Position numbers and translations under genes: made by a program
The notes under the pieces: generated by a model
Databases searched by the model: none
The model's input: only the letters and a program-made list of their open reading frames with translations
What the model was told of the DNA's origin: nothing
Shown here: positions 12,501-24,486 of the stretch, in pieces
How the letters are laid out: each line of letters begins with the position of its first letter
Numbering within the stretch: position 1 is the first letter of the stretch
Assembly (NCBI RefSeq): GCF_910592395.1
Contig: NC_088325.1
Location: 4,553,501-4,617,500 of the forward strand
Direction: 5' to 3'
Length of the DNA stretch: 64,000 nt
Origin: Lineus longissimus
Taxonomy: Eukaryota; Nemertea; Pilidiophora; Heteronemertea; Lineidae

Positions 12501-13472
12501 TTCTCTCCAGTAAACTCGCTCTTAGCCAAGGCTGGTGTAACTTTACTTAGACATCTTCTCCAGTCGGATCTGTCCTTCAGGAATATTGATGAAATTCATC
12601 GAGCTGTACCTGACAACTCCAAACGACTCCTTTCAAAGGAGCTAAAGGCCCTAGTTGAGTCCCTTCCTAGGAAATGGGTAGATTTTCTCGCATCTCCAAC
12701 TTCAAATGTTAGCTCCTTTGATAAGCCTCAGCTGAGGGAAGTTCTGGTTGCAGTTCCAAGGATTCATGAGAAGGGTGATGATGTCTCCCTAAACGGGGAC
12801 AACCTCCCCTTCGCCTCCATAACAGTCAAGCAGGCATATAATGTCCTCTGTCTGAATGCCTATCAGGAGAAGTATTTCAGAAGGCCTGGTCACAGGTGGG
12901 ATGATTTTTTGGCCGGGTCTGATGTTGCTCCCATCTTCACCTCTACGTTTTCAAAGCCTATCAAGGACGACCACGCGTTTATTCATTTTAGACTTCTACA
13001 TGGTGCAATGCCCACTGGTTTGTTCAGATATAACGCAGGTTTTGTAAACAACCCCCATTGTCTGTTTTGTGGGAGTCACGACGACCTACTACATTCCTTT
13101 GTACAATGTCATCATCTTACCCCTCTAGCTCAATGCGTAGCAAGCTTAGTGCTGAAAGTCAACAACGAATACTCTTTCTCGATAAAAGACTATATATCTT
13201 TATTACCCCTCACCTCTCTCGCAAACAGGTACATCAATTACATTTTTGTCACCGCCCAAGCAGCAGCCTACAAGGCACTTGTGCATAAAATCTTTGGTGA
13301 AGGAGCCACCGATCCGCTAGAGATATTTAGATCATTTCTAAAATACCGTATCAACATAGACTACCTCTATTACAAACTAGAGGATGAAATCATGGTATTT
13401 GACAATATGTGGTGCAGGAATGGCGCTTTCTGCACCATCAATGATGCAGAAGAATTGATCTGGAACTTCTAA
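9569..13472 (+). pseudogene. LINE copy 1 ORF2 (EN-RT), frameshifted
   Basis: It encodes an AP-like endonuclease (NVNG, QETHAS, YAPNN, GGDYNC, LDRFYVSD, SDHSP) then a Tx1-type reverse transcriptase. RT landmarks are LPKKGDLS, WRPVSLL, DQEKAFDRIDH, GIRQGCPLSG and the catalytic YADD at about 11691. A C-terminal zinc motif CLFCGSHDDLLH..C lies near 13060. The frame is broken at about 10144-10151: a run of seven A here is six A in copy 2, cutting the protein after 196 residues inside the endonuclease. The remaining frame runs open to 13472. The start could be ATG 9569 or ATG 9596, closer to the NVNG motif. A sequencing indel in the homopolymer cannot be excluded. Confidence 0.88.
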
Positions 13473-13960
13473 TTTTTCACATCTGGGTTTTACAATCTAC
13501 CATTTTAGATTTTATCACTTTTGTTTCAGAAAATTCCCTCTAACACTTAATTACGTAACGTCTTTTTTTTTAGCAGACAATGTCTTTTTCTAACCGCTTT
13601 TAATAGACTTTTCAATAACTAGACCTCAAAATCAATATCAACAAAAGCCAACCAATTGTTATTCACTCCATGCAAAACCACTCCCTGGAGAGGTGCCGCA
13701 GCCTAAATGTACGTACCTTGCATTATATTAGTTCAGGAGTGCTTAGGGCTGTATTTATCAGTAGAGGTCATAAAGTCATTATCTAATTGTCTAACTATGT
13801 ATATGAAATGTACCAACTTCTCGTTTGGTTAACAAAATCTTTGCTTTTTTTTACCTAAAAACTTTCTTTAACCCTCCTAACTAACCCAAACAGAAATGAG
13901 GAGAATGTACTGACTGCACAAGACAGTCCAAATAGTACTACATACTGATCTGTTAATATC

Positions 13961-13981
13961 CTCTCTCTCTCTTTCTCTCTC
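13961..13981 (+). repeat. CT tract joining the two LINE copies
   Basis: A 21-bp CT-rich tract, with one TTT interruption, is all that separates the 3' end of LINE copy 1 from the 5' end of copy 2. Confidence 0.85.
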
Positions 13982-14167
13982 GTAGGGGGAGGTCACGTTT
14001 CATGTCGGTCTCCGATACTTTCACAGTTTTCGCTTATTTAGGTTTCACGTTTCTTTTCGATTTTTGGTTCTTTGTTTTCGTTAATATTCAGGCTAGCTTC
14101 TGGCTGGTAAGTTTTGGTCACTTTTTGTGGCCTTTGTGGGCTTTTGGGAACTTTGGTTTTCAAAATC

Positions 14168-15889
14168 ATGCAGGATTCTCAGGTTCCTGGGCCTAGCAAG
14201 GCATACACTACACCATGCAATAGGCCCACACATACGTCAGGCACTGGTAGTGCAGACGGGCCTAGATCACCAATCAATAGCAGCAAATCATTTGCAGAGG
14301 TATTGGATAATCCAATGAGTCAATTGATAAAAGAGGACCTTTTCTGGGGTATGAGCCGAGAACACGGAATACAATGCAGGTTTATTGATGACGCTACCTT
14401 GGACGATTACTTTCTCCCAATAGCTAAAATTGTCGGAGCAGAGAATATTGTCGCTGCTTCTAAATGTGAGAGAAAAGCGAAGGTTTTCTTCACGTCTATG
14501 ACTTTTGCGAATATTGTTACTGCTCATGGATTGACTGTGAATGGACACTTCTTAGACGTTCATCCGGTTGGAAAGCCGACTACCAACCTCATTATTTCCG
14601 GGGTACCACCCTTTCTGCCCAACGATGCCATAATAATGCAGCTTCGTCAATTCGGAACAGTAACCAATAACATCCGTTACATCCCTCTTGGTACCAGGCA
14701 AAAGGGCCTAAGTCACATCAAGTCTTTTCGTAGACAAACTAGGATAAGTCTCGATCCCGGGGCAGAGCTGCCGTATACTCTGATGGTTCCGTCTGGTCCT
14801 GACCTGGTCAAGGTCTACTTGTCAACAGATAACAATCTACGGTGCGATATGTGTAAGAAAATCGGCCATCCTACGCGTCGTTGTCGTTCAAAAGCAAATT
14901 CAACTACTGTGGCTCCTCCTGTCGCAGGAAAAGCACAAGCCGCTTTGTTGGCTTCGACAAATGATCCAAAAACAAGCACCCCAGCCATTCCCACTGTCGC
15001 AGGACCTGCAGCGCAGGAGTCCGTTGGAGACTATGTTTCAAAATCAATCAGGAGTGTTGTTGTGGACCCAAAGGCCAGCACTGACCGTCAAAATCTAGAT
15101 TCCTCTCAAGATGACACTCAACCACGCCTAGGTTTGAATACGGATTCTCTGCAAGATCCTATGGAAACCTCTCAAATAGACAGTTTCAACCCTCTTGTTG
15201 GCAATGCACAGCCCCATCAACCAGTTGACACGCCCTCAGTCGATACTCTTGTGGATACGGGCTTGCCGTTCACTCTCGATGGCTTGAACTTCTCTCTAAC
15301 GGCCCCTTACGTATCTGGAAATGCTGCTGAGAGTGATTCAGTTCCGACAAAGAACGACAGTCATCAAGCGTGCCTTCCATCCAAGCCAGCAACTAGAAAG
15401 TCGCGTGCTAGGTCTTTGTCGCCTACCCCATCAACGTCACCGCACAATAGTGACTCGATCTCGCGCAAGGTCCCACGTATTGAAAAAACTATATCTGTAA
15501 CAAACGCACAACCTCCTGATGAACCCATTGCGGAGCTTGGGAATGATGATGCGGAGGATGGATCAGCTATGGATCTGGATCGCTCCTTTGACACAATGTC
15601 CCAGATATCCGTCTCATTCGACAACATGTCTCAAGCTTCAGATGTACAGTCTGACCCATTTGCCATCATAAAAGCAAACGAATCAGGAGATCTCTTCTCG
15701 AACAGGAGGGTCATCGAGTTTCTAAAATACGTTAAAGGTTCTCCAAAGCCCCTGCTAAAGGCTAAAGAGTCAACTAATGATGTCGGGAAGCTGCAGAGAA
15801 GTCTTCGCAACTACAGAAGTACAAACAAACTTTCGTTGGGGGACCAAAGGAAGATAACAAGACTTGTCGACCATCTGAATAAATCCTAA
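14168..15889 (+). CDS. LINE copy 2 ORF1 protein, 573 aa
   Basis: The intact counterpart of the copy 1 ORF1, starting at the equivalent ATG (the frame is open from 14114). The CCHC knuckle is preserved. Differences from copy 1 are few, for example N-to-Y in the ...LPYTLM stretch and I-to-M in DTMSQIS. Its role is RNA binding in the LINE particle, inferred from the family. Confidence 0.85.
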   Translation: MQDSQVPGPSKAYTTPCNRPTHTSGTGSADGPRSPINSSKSFAEVLDNPMSQLIKEDLFWGMSREHGIQCRFIDDATLDDYFLPIAKIVGAENIVAASKCERKAKVFFTSMTFANIVTAHGLTVNGHFLDVHPVGKPTTNLIISGVPPFLPNDAIIMQLRQFGTVTNNIRYIPLGTRQKGLSHIKSFRRQTRISLDPGAELPYTLMVPSGPDLVKVYLSTDNNLRCDMCKKIGHPTRRCRSKANSTTVAPPVAGKAQAALLASTNDPKTSTPAIPTVAGPAAQESVGDYVSKSIRSVVVDPKASTDRQNLDSSQDDTQPRLGLNTDSLQDPMETSQIDSFNPLVGNAQPHQPVDTPSVDTLVDTGLPFTLDGLNFSLTAPYVSGNAAESDSVPTKNDSHQACLPSKPATRKSRARSLSPTPSTSPHNSDSISRKVPRIEKTISVTNAQPPDEPIAELGNDDAEDGSAMDLDRSFDTMSQISVSFDNMSQASDVQSDPFAIIKANESGDLFSNRRVIEFLKYVKGSPKPLLKAKESTNDVGKLQRSLRNYRSTNKLSLGDQRKITRLVDHLNKS

Positions 15890-15915
15890 CTTTCTATCTA
15901 CCTACGTATCTTCCA

Positions 15916-18900
15916 ATGGCTTGTTTGGTTGTTGTCTTGATTATGTCTCTGTCCGTTATTTCGGCTAATGTTAATGGTTGCCACGATTCATTAAAACGTG
16001 CAGAAACCCTTAGCTTCTTAAAATTGCTCAAATCGGATGTTTACTTCTTACAAGAAACGCACGCTTCCTCAGCAGATGAGGCATTTTAGAACGTTGCTTG
16101 GGGTGGCACTATTCATTTTTCTCACGGAACCATAAATGCTAGAGGAGTAGCCATTCTCTTCTCTTCCAGGATGCTAGGGTATGATGTTTCGGTCAATTAT
16201 CCCGTAGCTAGTAGGTGCATTCATATCCACGGTACCTTCAAAGGACACGGTCTCAACTTCCTAAATGTTTACGCGCCCAACAATGGGGCTGATCGTATAG
16301 CGTTTTATAAAACAATTGGTACATACCTCGCTTCCATAGACAACGATGATCCTTTCATTGTGGGTGGTGATTATAACTGTACCCTTACGCCTAGTTTTGA
16401 CCGACTGAGCGGCAAGGAAACCAACGTTGCTTCGAGTCATGCTTTGAGAGACGTCATCGATAAGCATGAGCTAATTGACATTTGGCGTTCAAAAAATCCA
16501 GATAAGATTGAATTCACATGGTCCTGTCGCACGAACCTAAGGAATTCCGCAGCGAGGCTTGATCGTTTCTATGTTTCAGACTACATTGCAAATCACGTTT
16601 CTCAAGTGGAGACCCTGAAAGCTTTCAGGTCTGATCACTCACCGGTAAAACTTCTTATCCAGTTACCAAACAAAACGTCAATTCCTTCACCACACTGGTG
16701 TCTGAACACTGATATCCTCTCTGAGACTGCATATGGCAGGGAAGTTCGTGATTTTTGGACATCTTGGCAAGCCTGCAAAACCCAGTATGACTCTCTCTCT
16801 CTTTGGTGGGAAATTGGAAAGAATCGGCTCAGGTTGATCTCTAAGCAACATTCCATAAGGAAGAACAGAATAGCCGCTGCTGAGGAGAACAAACTAAATC
16901 AAGGGATTCATAGGTTGGACTTGCTTCCCAAGCCACTTGACTTGGCCGATACAGCTGAGCTTGAGGAGAAAAAGCAGCTACTTCAGACTTTGAAGGAAAG
17001 GAAAATTCGCGGAGCATGTGTCCGGTCACGTTTCCAGTTCTTGCATCATTTTAACGCGTCAACGTCTTATTTCTTTAGCTTTGAAAAGAAGAAGGGCATA
17101 AACAGGACAATTTCTAACCTGAGGAAGGAATCTGGAGAAGTGGTCACTGACCCCAACGACATACGGGATATGGCAAAAGATTTCTACTCCAATCTCTTCG
17201 CAAAGGAGCCAACTGATTCCGATGCTCAGGATCATTTGCTTCGTGATCTACCAACACTATCCGAAGACCTCAGGAACTCTTGTGATAGTCCCTTAACGCT
17301 CGATGATCTCACGGAAGCTTTGTCAACCAGCTCGAGTAATAAATCCCCAGGTATAGACGGTCTACCTTTTGAGTTTTATAAAACGTTTTGGAGCATACTA
17401 GGTCCTGACTTACTAGATGTTTTCACCTATGCTGTCGCAAAAAGCGAGCTACCTATATCGTGTAGACGCTCAGTTGTTACACTTTTGCCTAAGAAAGGGG
17501 ACCTCAGTTGCCTAAAAAATTGGCGTCCTGTATCACTTCTGTGTTGTGATTATAAACTCTTCACAAAGGCCTTATCAAACCGTTTAAAACACTGCCTACC
17601 GGAGGTCATTCACCCTGACCAGTCGTATACGGTTCCAAATAGGTCAATTCTCAATAACATATCGCTTCTACGAGATACGCTTTTCTACTACAACAAGAAC
17701 AACCTAGATCTTGCAGTTGTTTCCATTGACCAGGAAAAAGCGTTTGATCGGATTGATCATGATTGGCTCTTTCGTGTCCTCCGGACTCTTGGTTTCGGAG
17801 AGTTCTACATATCCTGTATCAAACTTCTATACGTTGATGCTGAGTGTATTTTGAAAATCAATCGATCTCTTGGTGCTCCTTTTGGATTCACTCGTGGAAT
17901 TCGACAAGGTTGTCCATTGTCGGGGTCGCTCTATGCTATTGCAATTGAGCCTCTTCTCAATAACATTCGGATGAATCCTGATATACAAGGGTTGTCTTTT
18001 CCAGATACGGATTTACCACCTACTAAACAGAGTGCGTATGCTGATGACTTAAATGTCTTTATTACATCCAATCCAGGGTTCGTGGCTTTAAAAAACTGTA
18101 TCAGCACTTATGAGAGGGCCAGTTCGTCCAAGGTCAACTATACAAAATCCACAGGTCTATGGTCCGGTGCGTGGCGGAATAGACCTGATCGACCACTCGG
18201 GTTGTTGTGGAACAACAAGGGCGTGAGAAGTCTCGGAATCTTTCTTGGCAACGAAACGTTGTTTGAAAAACAAAACTGGGATAACACCATGGAGAAGCTC
18301 AAGGTGAAATTTGGGGCATGGACGCCTGTCCTTAACTGCTTGTCTGAAAGAGGCAAGGTGTTGCTTATTAACAGTCTTGTTCTGTCGACACTTGTATACA
18401 AGCTTCAAGTCATTACACCCCCGGCTACATTGGTGGCTGATGTTCAGCGACTCATGCTAGATTTTTTCTGGACCAACAACAAACACTGGATACCTTCGGA
18501 AATTTTGTCTTTACCAGTTTCCGATGGTGGCCTTGCGCTTGGCAATGTCAAATGCAAAATCAGAGCTTTCCGACTACGGTTCCTCAGATACGTCCTTTAC
18601 GGGGAAAGGGGTCATCCCTGCTACGCTGTTGCTCTCTATTACCTCAAGAGTCTTCTAGGCCTCAACTATACCCAGGAGTTTCTAGTTGCTCGTTTTCCAA
18701 ACGAGATCATCCGCACTCTCCCAAGGTTCTATTCGGAGTCAATTCGTACCATCTCCCAGATCTCCATAATTCGTGAACCTGACACTCTAACCCTCGAACA
18801 AATTATCTCCGAACCAGTCTTCTTTAACCCGGATATTCTCCCTAACTTCTCTCCAGTAAACTCGCTCTTAGCCAAGGCTGGTGTAACTTTACTTAGACAT

Positions 18901-19818
18901 CTTCTCCAGTCGGATCTGTCCTTCAGGAATATTGATGAAATTCATCGAGCTGTACCTGACAACTCCAAACGACTCCTTTCAAAGGAGCTAAAGGCCCTAG
19001 TTGAGTCCCTTCCTAGGAAATGGGTAGCTTTTCTCGCATCTCCAACTTCAAATGTTAGCTCCTTTGATAGGCCTCAGCTGAGGGATGTTCTGGTTGCAGT
19101 TCCAAGGATTCATGAGAAGGGTGATGATGTCTCCCAAAACGGGGACAACCTCCCCTTCGCCTCCATAACAGTCAAGCAGGCATATAATGTCCTCTGTCTG
19201 AATGCCTATCAGGAGAAGTATTTCAGAAGGCCTGGTCACAGGTGGGATGATTTTTTGGCCGGGTCTGATGTTGCTCCCATCTTCACATCTACGTTTTCAA
19301 AGCCTATCAAGGACGACCACGCGTTTATTCATTTTATACTTCTACATGGTGCAATGCCCACTGGTTTGTTCAGATATAACGCAGGTTTTGTAAACAACCC
19401 CCATTGTCTGTTTTGTGGGAGTCACGACGACCTACTACATTCCTTTGTACAATGTCATCATCTTACCCCTCTAGCTCAATGCGTAGCAAGCTTAGTGCTG
19501 AAAGTCAACAACGAATACTCTTTCTCGATAAAGGACTATATATCTTTATTACCCCTCACCTCTCTCGCAAACAGGTACATCAATTACATTTTTGTCACCG
19601 CCCAAGCAGCAGCCTACAAGGCACTTGTGCATAAAATCTTTGGTGAAGGAGCCACCGATCCGCTAGAGATATTTAGATCATTTCTAAAATACCGTATCAA
19701 CATAGACTACCTCTATTACAAACTAGAGGATGAAATCATGGTATTTGACAATATGTGGTGCAGGAATGGCGCTTTCTGCACCATCAATGATGCAGAAGAA
19801 TTGATCTGGAACTTCTAA
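15916..19818 (+). pseudogene. LINE copy 2 ORF2 (EN-RT), nonsense mutation
   Basis: Same domains as copy 1 ORF2. Here the homopolymer is six A, so endonuclease and RT are in one frame. The Trp codon TGG of copy 1 (9740-9742) is TAG at 16087-16089, stopping the protein about 57 codons in. From ATG 16171 a 1215-residue frame is open to the end, so RT and the zinc-binding C-terminus are intact but the N-terminal quarter of the endonuclease is lost. The YADD box lies near 18037. The two copies therefore carry different single lesions. Confidence 0.88.
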
Positions 19819-20339
19819 TTTTTCACATCTGGGTTTTACAATCTACCATTTTAGATTTTATCACTTTTGTTTCAGAAATTCCCTCTAACACTTAATTACG
19901 TAACGTCTTTTTTTTTTAGCAGACAATGTTTTTTTTCTAACCGCTTTTAATAGATTTTTCAATATCTAGACCTCAAAATCAATATCAACAAAAGCCAACC
20001 AATTGTTATTCACTCCATGCAAAACCACTCCCTGGAGAGGTGCCGCAGCCTAAATGTACGTACCTTGCATTATATTAGTTCAGGAGTGCTTGGATAGGGC
20101 TGTATTTATCAGTAGAGGTCATAAAGTCATTATCTAATTGTCTAACTATGTATATGAAATGTACCAACTTCTCGTTTGGTTAACAAAATCTTTGCTTTTT
20201 TTTACCTAACAACTTTCTTTAACCCTCCTAACTAACCCAAACAGAAATGAGGAGAATGTACTGACTGCACAAGACAGTCCAAATAGTACTACATACTGAT
20301 CTGTTAATATCCTCTCTCTTTCTCCTGTCAACTATTAAA

Positions 20340-20890
20340 AATAGTAATGAAAAAAAAATCATCCGGCATTTCCAAGTTCTACCCCTTGGCTCCCGAACTA
20401 TGCGGCTTTGAGTCATGTAGTCGTTTGCAGAAGAAAATTAGAAACCAAGCATTTTCCGAACCGGCCAAATCGGTAGACAATAATGCCGTCAAATGTAATG
20501 ATAGCCAATAATGACGTCCTCGTGGTGAGAAAATTTGCCTGACAACGGCCTGTTGCCGGCTGAACGACTTCATGAACCACTCACTCGAATGAGAACATAA
20601 AATCTTATCTGCTTGAGCCCAGCAATTGGAAGAGTTATTTTCCGGAGAGTGTTCCTCACCCAAGGTGGGGATACGCTTTTTTGCATGCCACTACGTTGAT
20701 GTGAAAATTGAGGTAAAGGGCCAAATTCACTCTAACTTCGGCCAGCGGCCAGATAAGAGTCCATCGCAATCTTCTTTCTCATCAGCACTTGGCCTCTACC
20801 CTCTCTCTTGTCTAAATCTCCTCTATAAATCAGCTTTTGAGACTCGGTCATCCAATTTGATCTTGAGAATGTTCTTTTAACATTTATTCA
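20340..20890 (+). repeat. interspersed repeat, second copy of 7057-7590
   Basis: Aligns with the block left of LINE copy 1, including CCCCTTGGCTCCCG near the start and GAGACTCGGTCAT near the end. It runs on into sequence related to the block that carries the tail exon at 24406. Confidence 0.6.
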
Positions 20891-20955
20891 TCTCTGGATT
20901 GTGTGCGTGCCTAGCCTCAAAATTATCTTCATATTTTCCGGCTTGCTTTTTGGAG

Positions 20956-21064
20956 AGCCTGGGTTGATAAACTTTCGGATTCGAATGTGGGTGTTGAATG
21001 CTCTAGATTGTCCGGTAAGAATAATGAGAAGCGTCGAAATAGGTTCACTGCAAGTTTTCAAAAG
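20956..21064 (+). CDS. possible alternative tail exon of receptor gene 1
   Basis: A frame is open through LSDSNVGVECSRLSGKN and RRNRFTASFQK up to a good donor AAAAG|GTAAGT. The downstream intron sequence aligns with the sequence after the tail exon at 24406-24486, so this is the equivalent position in a duplicated cassette. The canonical acceptor has mutated (TTTTCCGG instead of TTTTCCAG). The only nearby AGs give phase 1 or 2 rather than the expected phase 0. It is either a diverged alternative exon or a decayed copy. Confidence 0.3.
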
Positions 21065-21485
21065 GTAAGTCAGGTGTCTTCTATTTTGACTCGAGTTTGA
21101 CGAAAAATGTGTAAAAATGTGTAAAACAAATTAACGCATGACCTAGGAGGTTGCGCCATGTAATATACAGTATATGATCTCTTAATCAAAAGAGGAAAAA
21201 CTCGTACATGCATTCTAGACTCGTGCAATCCAGACTCTGACTGTTGAAATACCTTTTTCCCCTTCTGCGCCATTTTCATGGTAGTCCTTTGTTACATAAT
21301 CACCTTGACATGTTGGAAATCAATTTGAGTCGACGATTTTGCGAATTCACGACATCGTCGGGATTTTTCGAAGTAATCAACTCAAGCGTTACGTCATCCT
21401 TAACGTCTTCTATCAGTTCATGAGATATAGAACAAGCTGTTCCCCAGCCTACATTGTAGCTAGGTCCTCCCTTAGACTGCGGCCC

Positions 21486-21743
21486 TTAGCTGAAAGCGCC
21501 TCCAGTAGAATGAATGCTTAACATTGCGGCTCCCAAATTTTCTATAGTTTCTCTTGGCCGATTAGGTTGTCGCCTCCCAATCCTGTGGCTCCGATTTATG
21601 TCACTCTGGTTTTGGTTCATTCCAAGGTCTCGGGCTGTTTCAAAGACAATGTTGTCGGTGTTTTCGTTTGGGTCTTCCGCGAACACCCGATATGCGAACG
21701 CTTCATCGTCTTCAGTATGCATCGATGTGCTTGACTCAATCAC
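21486..21743 (-). pseudogene. LINE ORF1-like fragment
   Basis: The minus strand encodes AEDPNENTDNIVFETARDLG and then DINRSHRIGRR. These motifs are typical of the RRM/C-terminal region of L1-type ORF1 proteins in invertebrates (a conserved D-I-x-R-S-H-R-x-G box). Only a short piece is present, with no RT nearby, so it is a dead fragment within the intron. Confidence 0.55.
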
Positions 21744-21799
21744 TGAGCCGCCCGTTTTATGGCAATCTGATGTTCTTCGATTTCCTAATTCACAATAGA

Positions 21800-22920
21800 T
21801 TCATTAACTAAATTTCTGATAACCTAAAAACTGTCATTGAATAAGGCAGTCCTTAAACCGACTGCACATCAGTTATCTAACGCGTTTATTAGGGAGTCAG
21901 TGAAACATCTCCTTCATCATGATCTTGATTTGATTATTACCCTAGCTCTAGGCCTGTACATCCTGGATTTAAGTTGAAGTTCCTTGGAGTATCATACTAG
22001 TTGCACCGGTATTGGAGCCAAGAGTTAATTGGGAGCGAAGGTTTCTATTGGCTATCAATTATATATATACAGAGGTAATATTCTGTAATCCAGTTTGTTA
22101 CCATGTTTGTTATCATATTGGTTGGGTACTTTACTCACTCTCGCTGCTCCATTCCTGGGATCGTATAGGACATTCCGGAGGATGACAAAGGCAGAAGCCT
22201 GTTTTCTGTGGACACGATTTTCCTTTATTCAACTTGGCTACATGATACTTCTGTGCATTCTCTAACTCTCTCTCTGACTGCGACTCTGATTATGACTTCT
22301 GAAAACTCCCCGAAGGAATCAGTTCCTCCAGCTTTTATACAATTGTTATGTTTATACATTGTAACCAAGACGGTGCTAATATTTCATCATCGTGCCAGTC
22401 ACGTTGCAAGCTTCGATACGGATTGTGTTTGGCACGTTTTACCTAACCCGGTATTACTTTGATTGAATGTCAACTTCGTCTTCCTCAGAACTCTGGGTTT
22501 AACAATCAATAACCGCAAGTTCATTAAACAATTATGATCCCAACAGTATACAATGTATTTGGTCTGCCTGACTTAAATATACACTTTACTCTGGTCACCA
22601 CAATATGTCGACAATTTTAACCATATTTGTTTACTTTTAATTTTCAACGTGTAAGAAATGAAATATATTATTCAATTTGTGTTTGAACAAAACCAATGTG
22701 TGGGGCTATTAAATTGACTCTTACATATCACGACAAGTTACCCCTCAGCTTTTGATGCCAACCTTTTTACAATTCCACAGCGCAACTTAAGTCAAATAGT
22801 GAGTGCTCAACTGTAATTTGATATATAATTACCCTAGCTGTAGGCCTGTATATTCCGGATTCACGAGCTGAACTACCTGAGACTATAGCAGTCATGTCCA
22901 AGCTGCATGTGTTCAGCCAT
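21800..22920. other. repeat-derived intron sequence without genes
   Basis: Contains fragments also seen near 2960-3130 and 30330-30480 (TAGGCCTGTA...CCGGATT-type landmarks). No coding exon or RNA gene was recognised. Confidence 0.4.
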
Positions 22921-23899
22921 CCTCAACATGTGCCATTTGGACAGCCCGCCTGCTTGACTACAACATAATGTTTCAACAACAGAGTCGCAACAAAGTCTAT
23001 AACGTCACAACGTCATTGAGAAACCACCCCTGAGTCATGATGTCATTCAAACTGTGAACTTCGAACAAGACAGATGCAAGTCAACCCTAGCCACCCTGAT
23101 GAAACCTAGAGGGGCAGAAACGCGCGTCGGTGGAGCAACACAACAGCCCAACAATAGGGACCGATGGACATTGTTGTAAACTACAGTGACGGTATCCAGT
23201 TTTACTTCTACTATTCCGATTTTATTGTCTGGTCCGTGTGTATCATCGGTTGATCCTGTACTCCTCAACATGTGCCATTTGGACAGCCCACCTGCTTGAC
23301 TACAACATAATGTTTCAACAACAGAGTCGCAACAAAGTCTATAACGTCACAACGTCATTGAGAAACCGCCCCTGAGTCATGATGTCATTCAAACTGTGAA
23401 CTTCGAACAAGACAGATGCAAGTCAACCCCAGCCACCCTGATGAAGCCTAGAGGGGCAGAAACGCGCGTCGGTGGAGCAACACAACAGCCCAACAATAGG
23501 GACCGATGGACATTGTTGTAAACTACAGTGACGGTATCCAGTTTTACTTCTACTATTCCGATTTTATTGTCTGGTCCGTGGGTATCATCGGTTGATCCTG
23601 TACTCCTCAACATGTGCCATTTGGACAGCCCACCTGCTTGACTACAACATAATGTTTCAACAACAGAGTCGCAACAAAGTCTATAACGTCACAACGTCAT
23701 TGAGAAACCACCCCTGAGTCATGATGTCATTCAAACTGTGAACTTCGAACAAGACAGATGCAAGTCAACTCCAGCCACCCTGATGAAGCCTAGAGGGGCA
23801 GAAACGCGCGTCGGTGGAGCAACACAACAGCCCAACAATAGGGACCGATGGACATTGTTGTAAACTACAGTGATGGTATCCAGTTTTACTTCTACTATT
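22921..23899 (+). repeat. 342-bp satellite, about 2.9 copies
   Basis: Units begin at 22921, 23263 and 23605, exactly 342 bp apart, and are almost identical; the third is truncated near 23899. Each minus strand carries the same 74-residue frame with no recognised domain. The array is bordered on both sides by CAGCCATCCTCAA. A related locus at about 30430-30445 has one such sequence and no array. Confidence 0.9.
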
Positions 23900-24405
23900 C
23901 AGCCATCCTCAATACCAGGGTCAGTTGTATGCTTAATTCTCCCCTTACACACATCAGGGTCCCTCGAGTAAACCGATGATCATATGACAGATAGATCACT
24001 GTCACGATCAATTCTATACTGACACACCTTTGTCAATGGAGGATGGGTATCCACCGAATACAAAATGAAATCGTGCCCATTTCAATGATTACCTCACCTA
24101 TTTCAATTATGCAGCCTCACCTGGCACTTTCAGAATTTGCGAACTGTTCTCTTCAGAGGAAAACTCTAATAGGTATACCATACAGACACCTCTTTTGTTT
24201 TGTTATGGTGCATATTCATGGAGCCAATTAATGGAATTTCACTAATGCGGACTTGATTTGAATATTTCGAGAAATGCTCAAGGCATATCAGCGGGTACCC
24301 TTATGAATATCGATGACCATTTGAGACTCGGTCATCTTTTCATATACAAAACTCTGGATCGAATGTGGACTTGCTAGCCTCATCAATATATTTCATATTT
24401 TCCAG

Positions 24406-24486
24406 GGTAGGAATTCTTCAGAAAGTGCGAATACATCACCCGACAAAATGCAACCTTTGATTGCGACGCCTTCAAATAAAGAAAAG
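24406..24486 (+). CDS. receptor gene 1: cytoplasmic-tail exon
   Basis: An 81-nt exon with clean borders: acceptor ATTTTCCAG before it and donor AAAAG|GTAGGT after it. It is phase 0 at both ends and open throughout, giving 27 polar Ser/Asn-rich residues (start GRNSSESANTSPDK, end ATPSNKEK). It fits between the TM exon (phase 0 end) and the last exon (phase 0 start), so the tail would be about 60 residues. Related cassettes lie at about 20940-21064 and 29915-30011. No catalytic or tyrosine signalling motif was seen. Confidence 0.55.

Larger units (their letters stand above)
7635..13960 (+). mobile_element. Tx1-clade non-LTR retrotransposon, copy 1
   Basis: A full-length element of about 6.3 kb. 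It has a 5' leader starting GTAGGGGGAGGTCACG, ORF1 (zinc knuckle), ORF2 (endonuclease plus reverse transcriptase) and a ~490-bp 3' UTR ending TGTTAATATC. CT tracts flank both ends. A second, nearly identical copy starts 6347 bp downstream in the same orientation. The RT most resembles the Tx1 (L1-Tx1) group, several of whose families are known to insert at fixed sites including TC microsatellites. ORF2 is broken in this copy. Confidence 0.9.
13982..20311 (+). mobile_element. Tx1-clade non-LTR retrotransposon, copy 2
   Basis: A second full-length copy with the same architecture as copy 1, differing by scattered point changes and small indels (for example GTGCTTAGGG versus GTGCTTGGATAGGG in the 3' UTR). 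It ends in TGTTAATATC followed by CTCTCTCTTTCTC, then unrelated repeat DNA. Near-identity implies recent retrotransposition or duplication. ORF2 has a nonsense codon. Confidence 0.9.

Noticed and set aside
23047-23613. Identical 74-residue minus-strand frames
   Set aside because: They recur with the 342-bp satellite period and have no start context, splice sites or domain.
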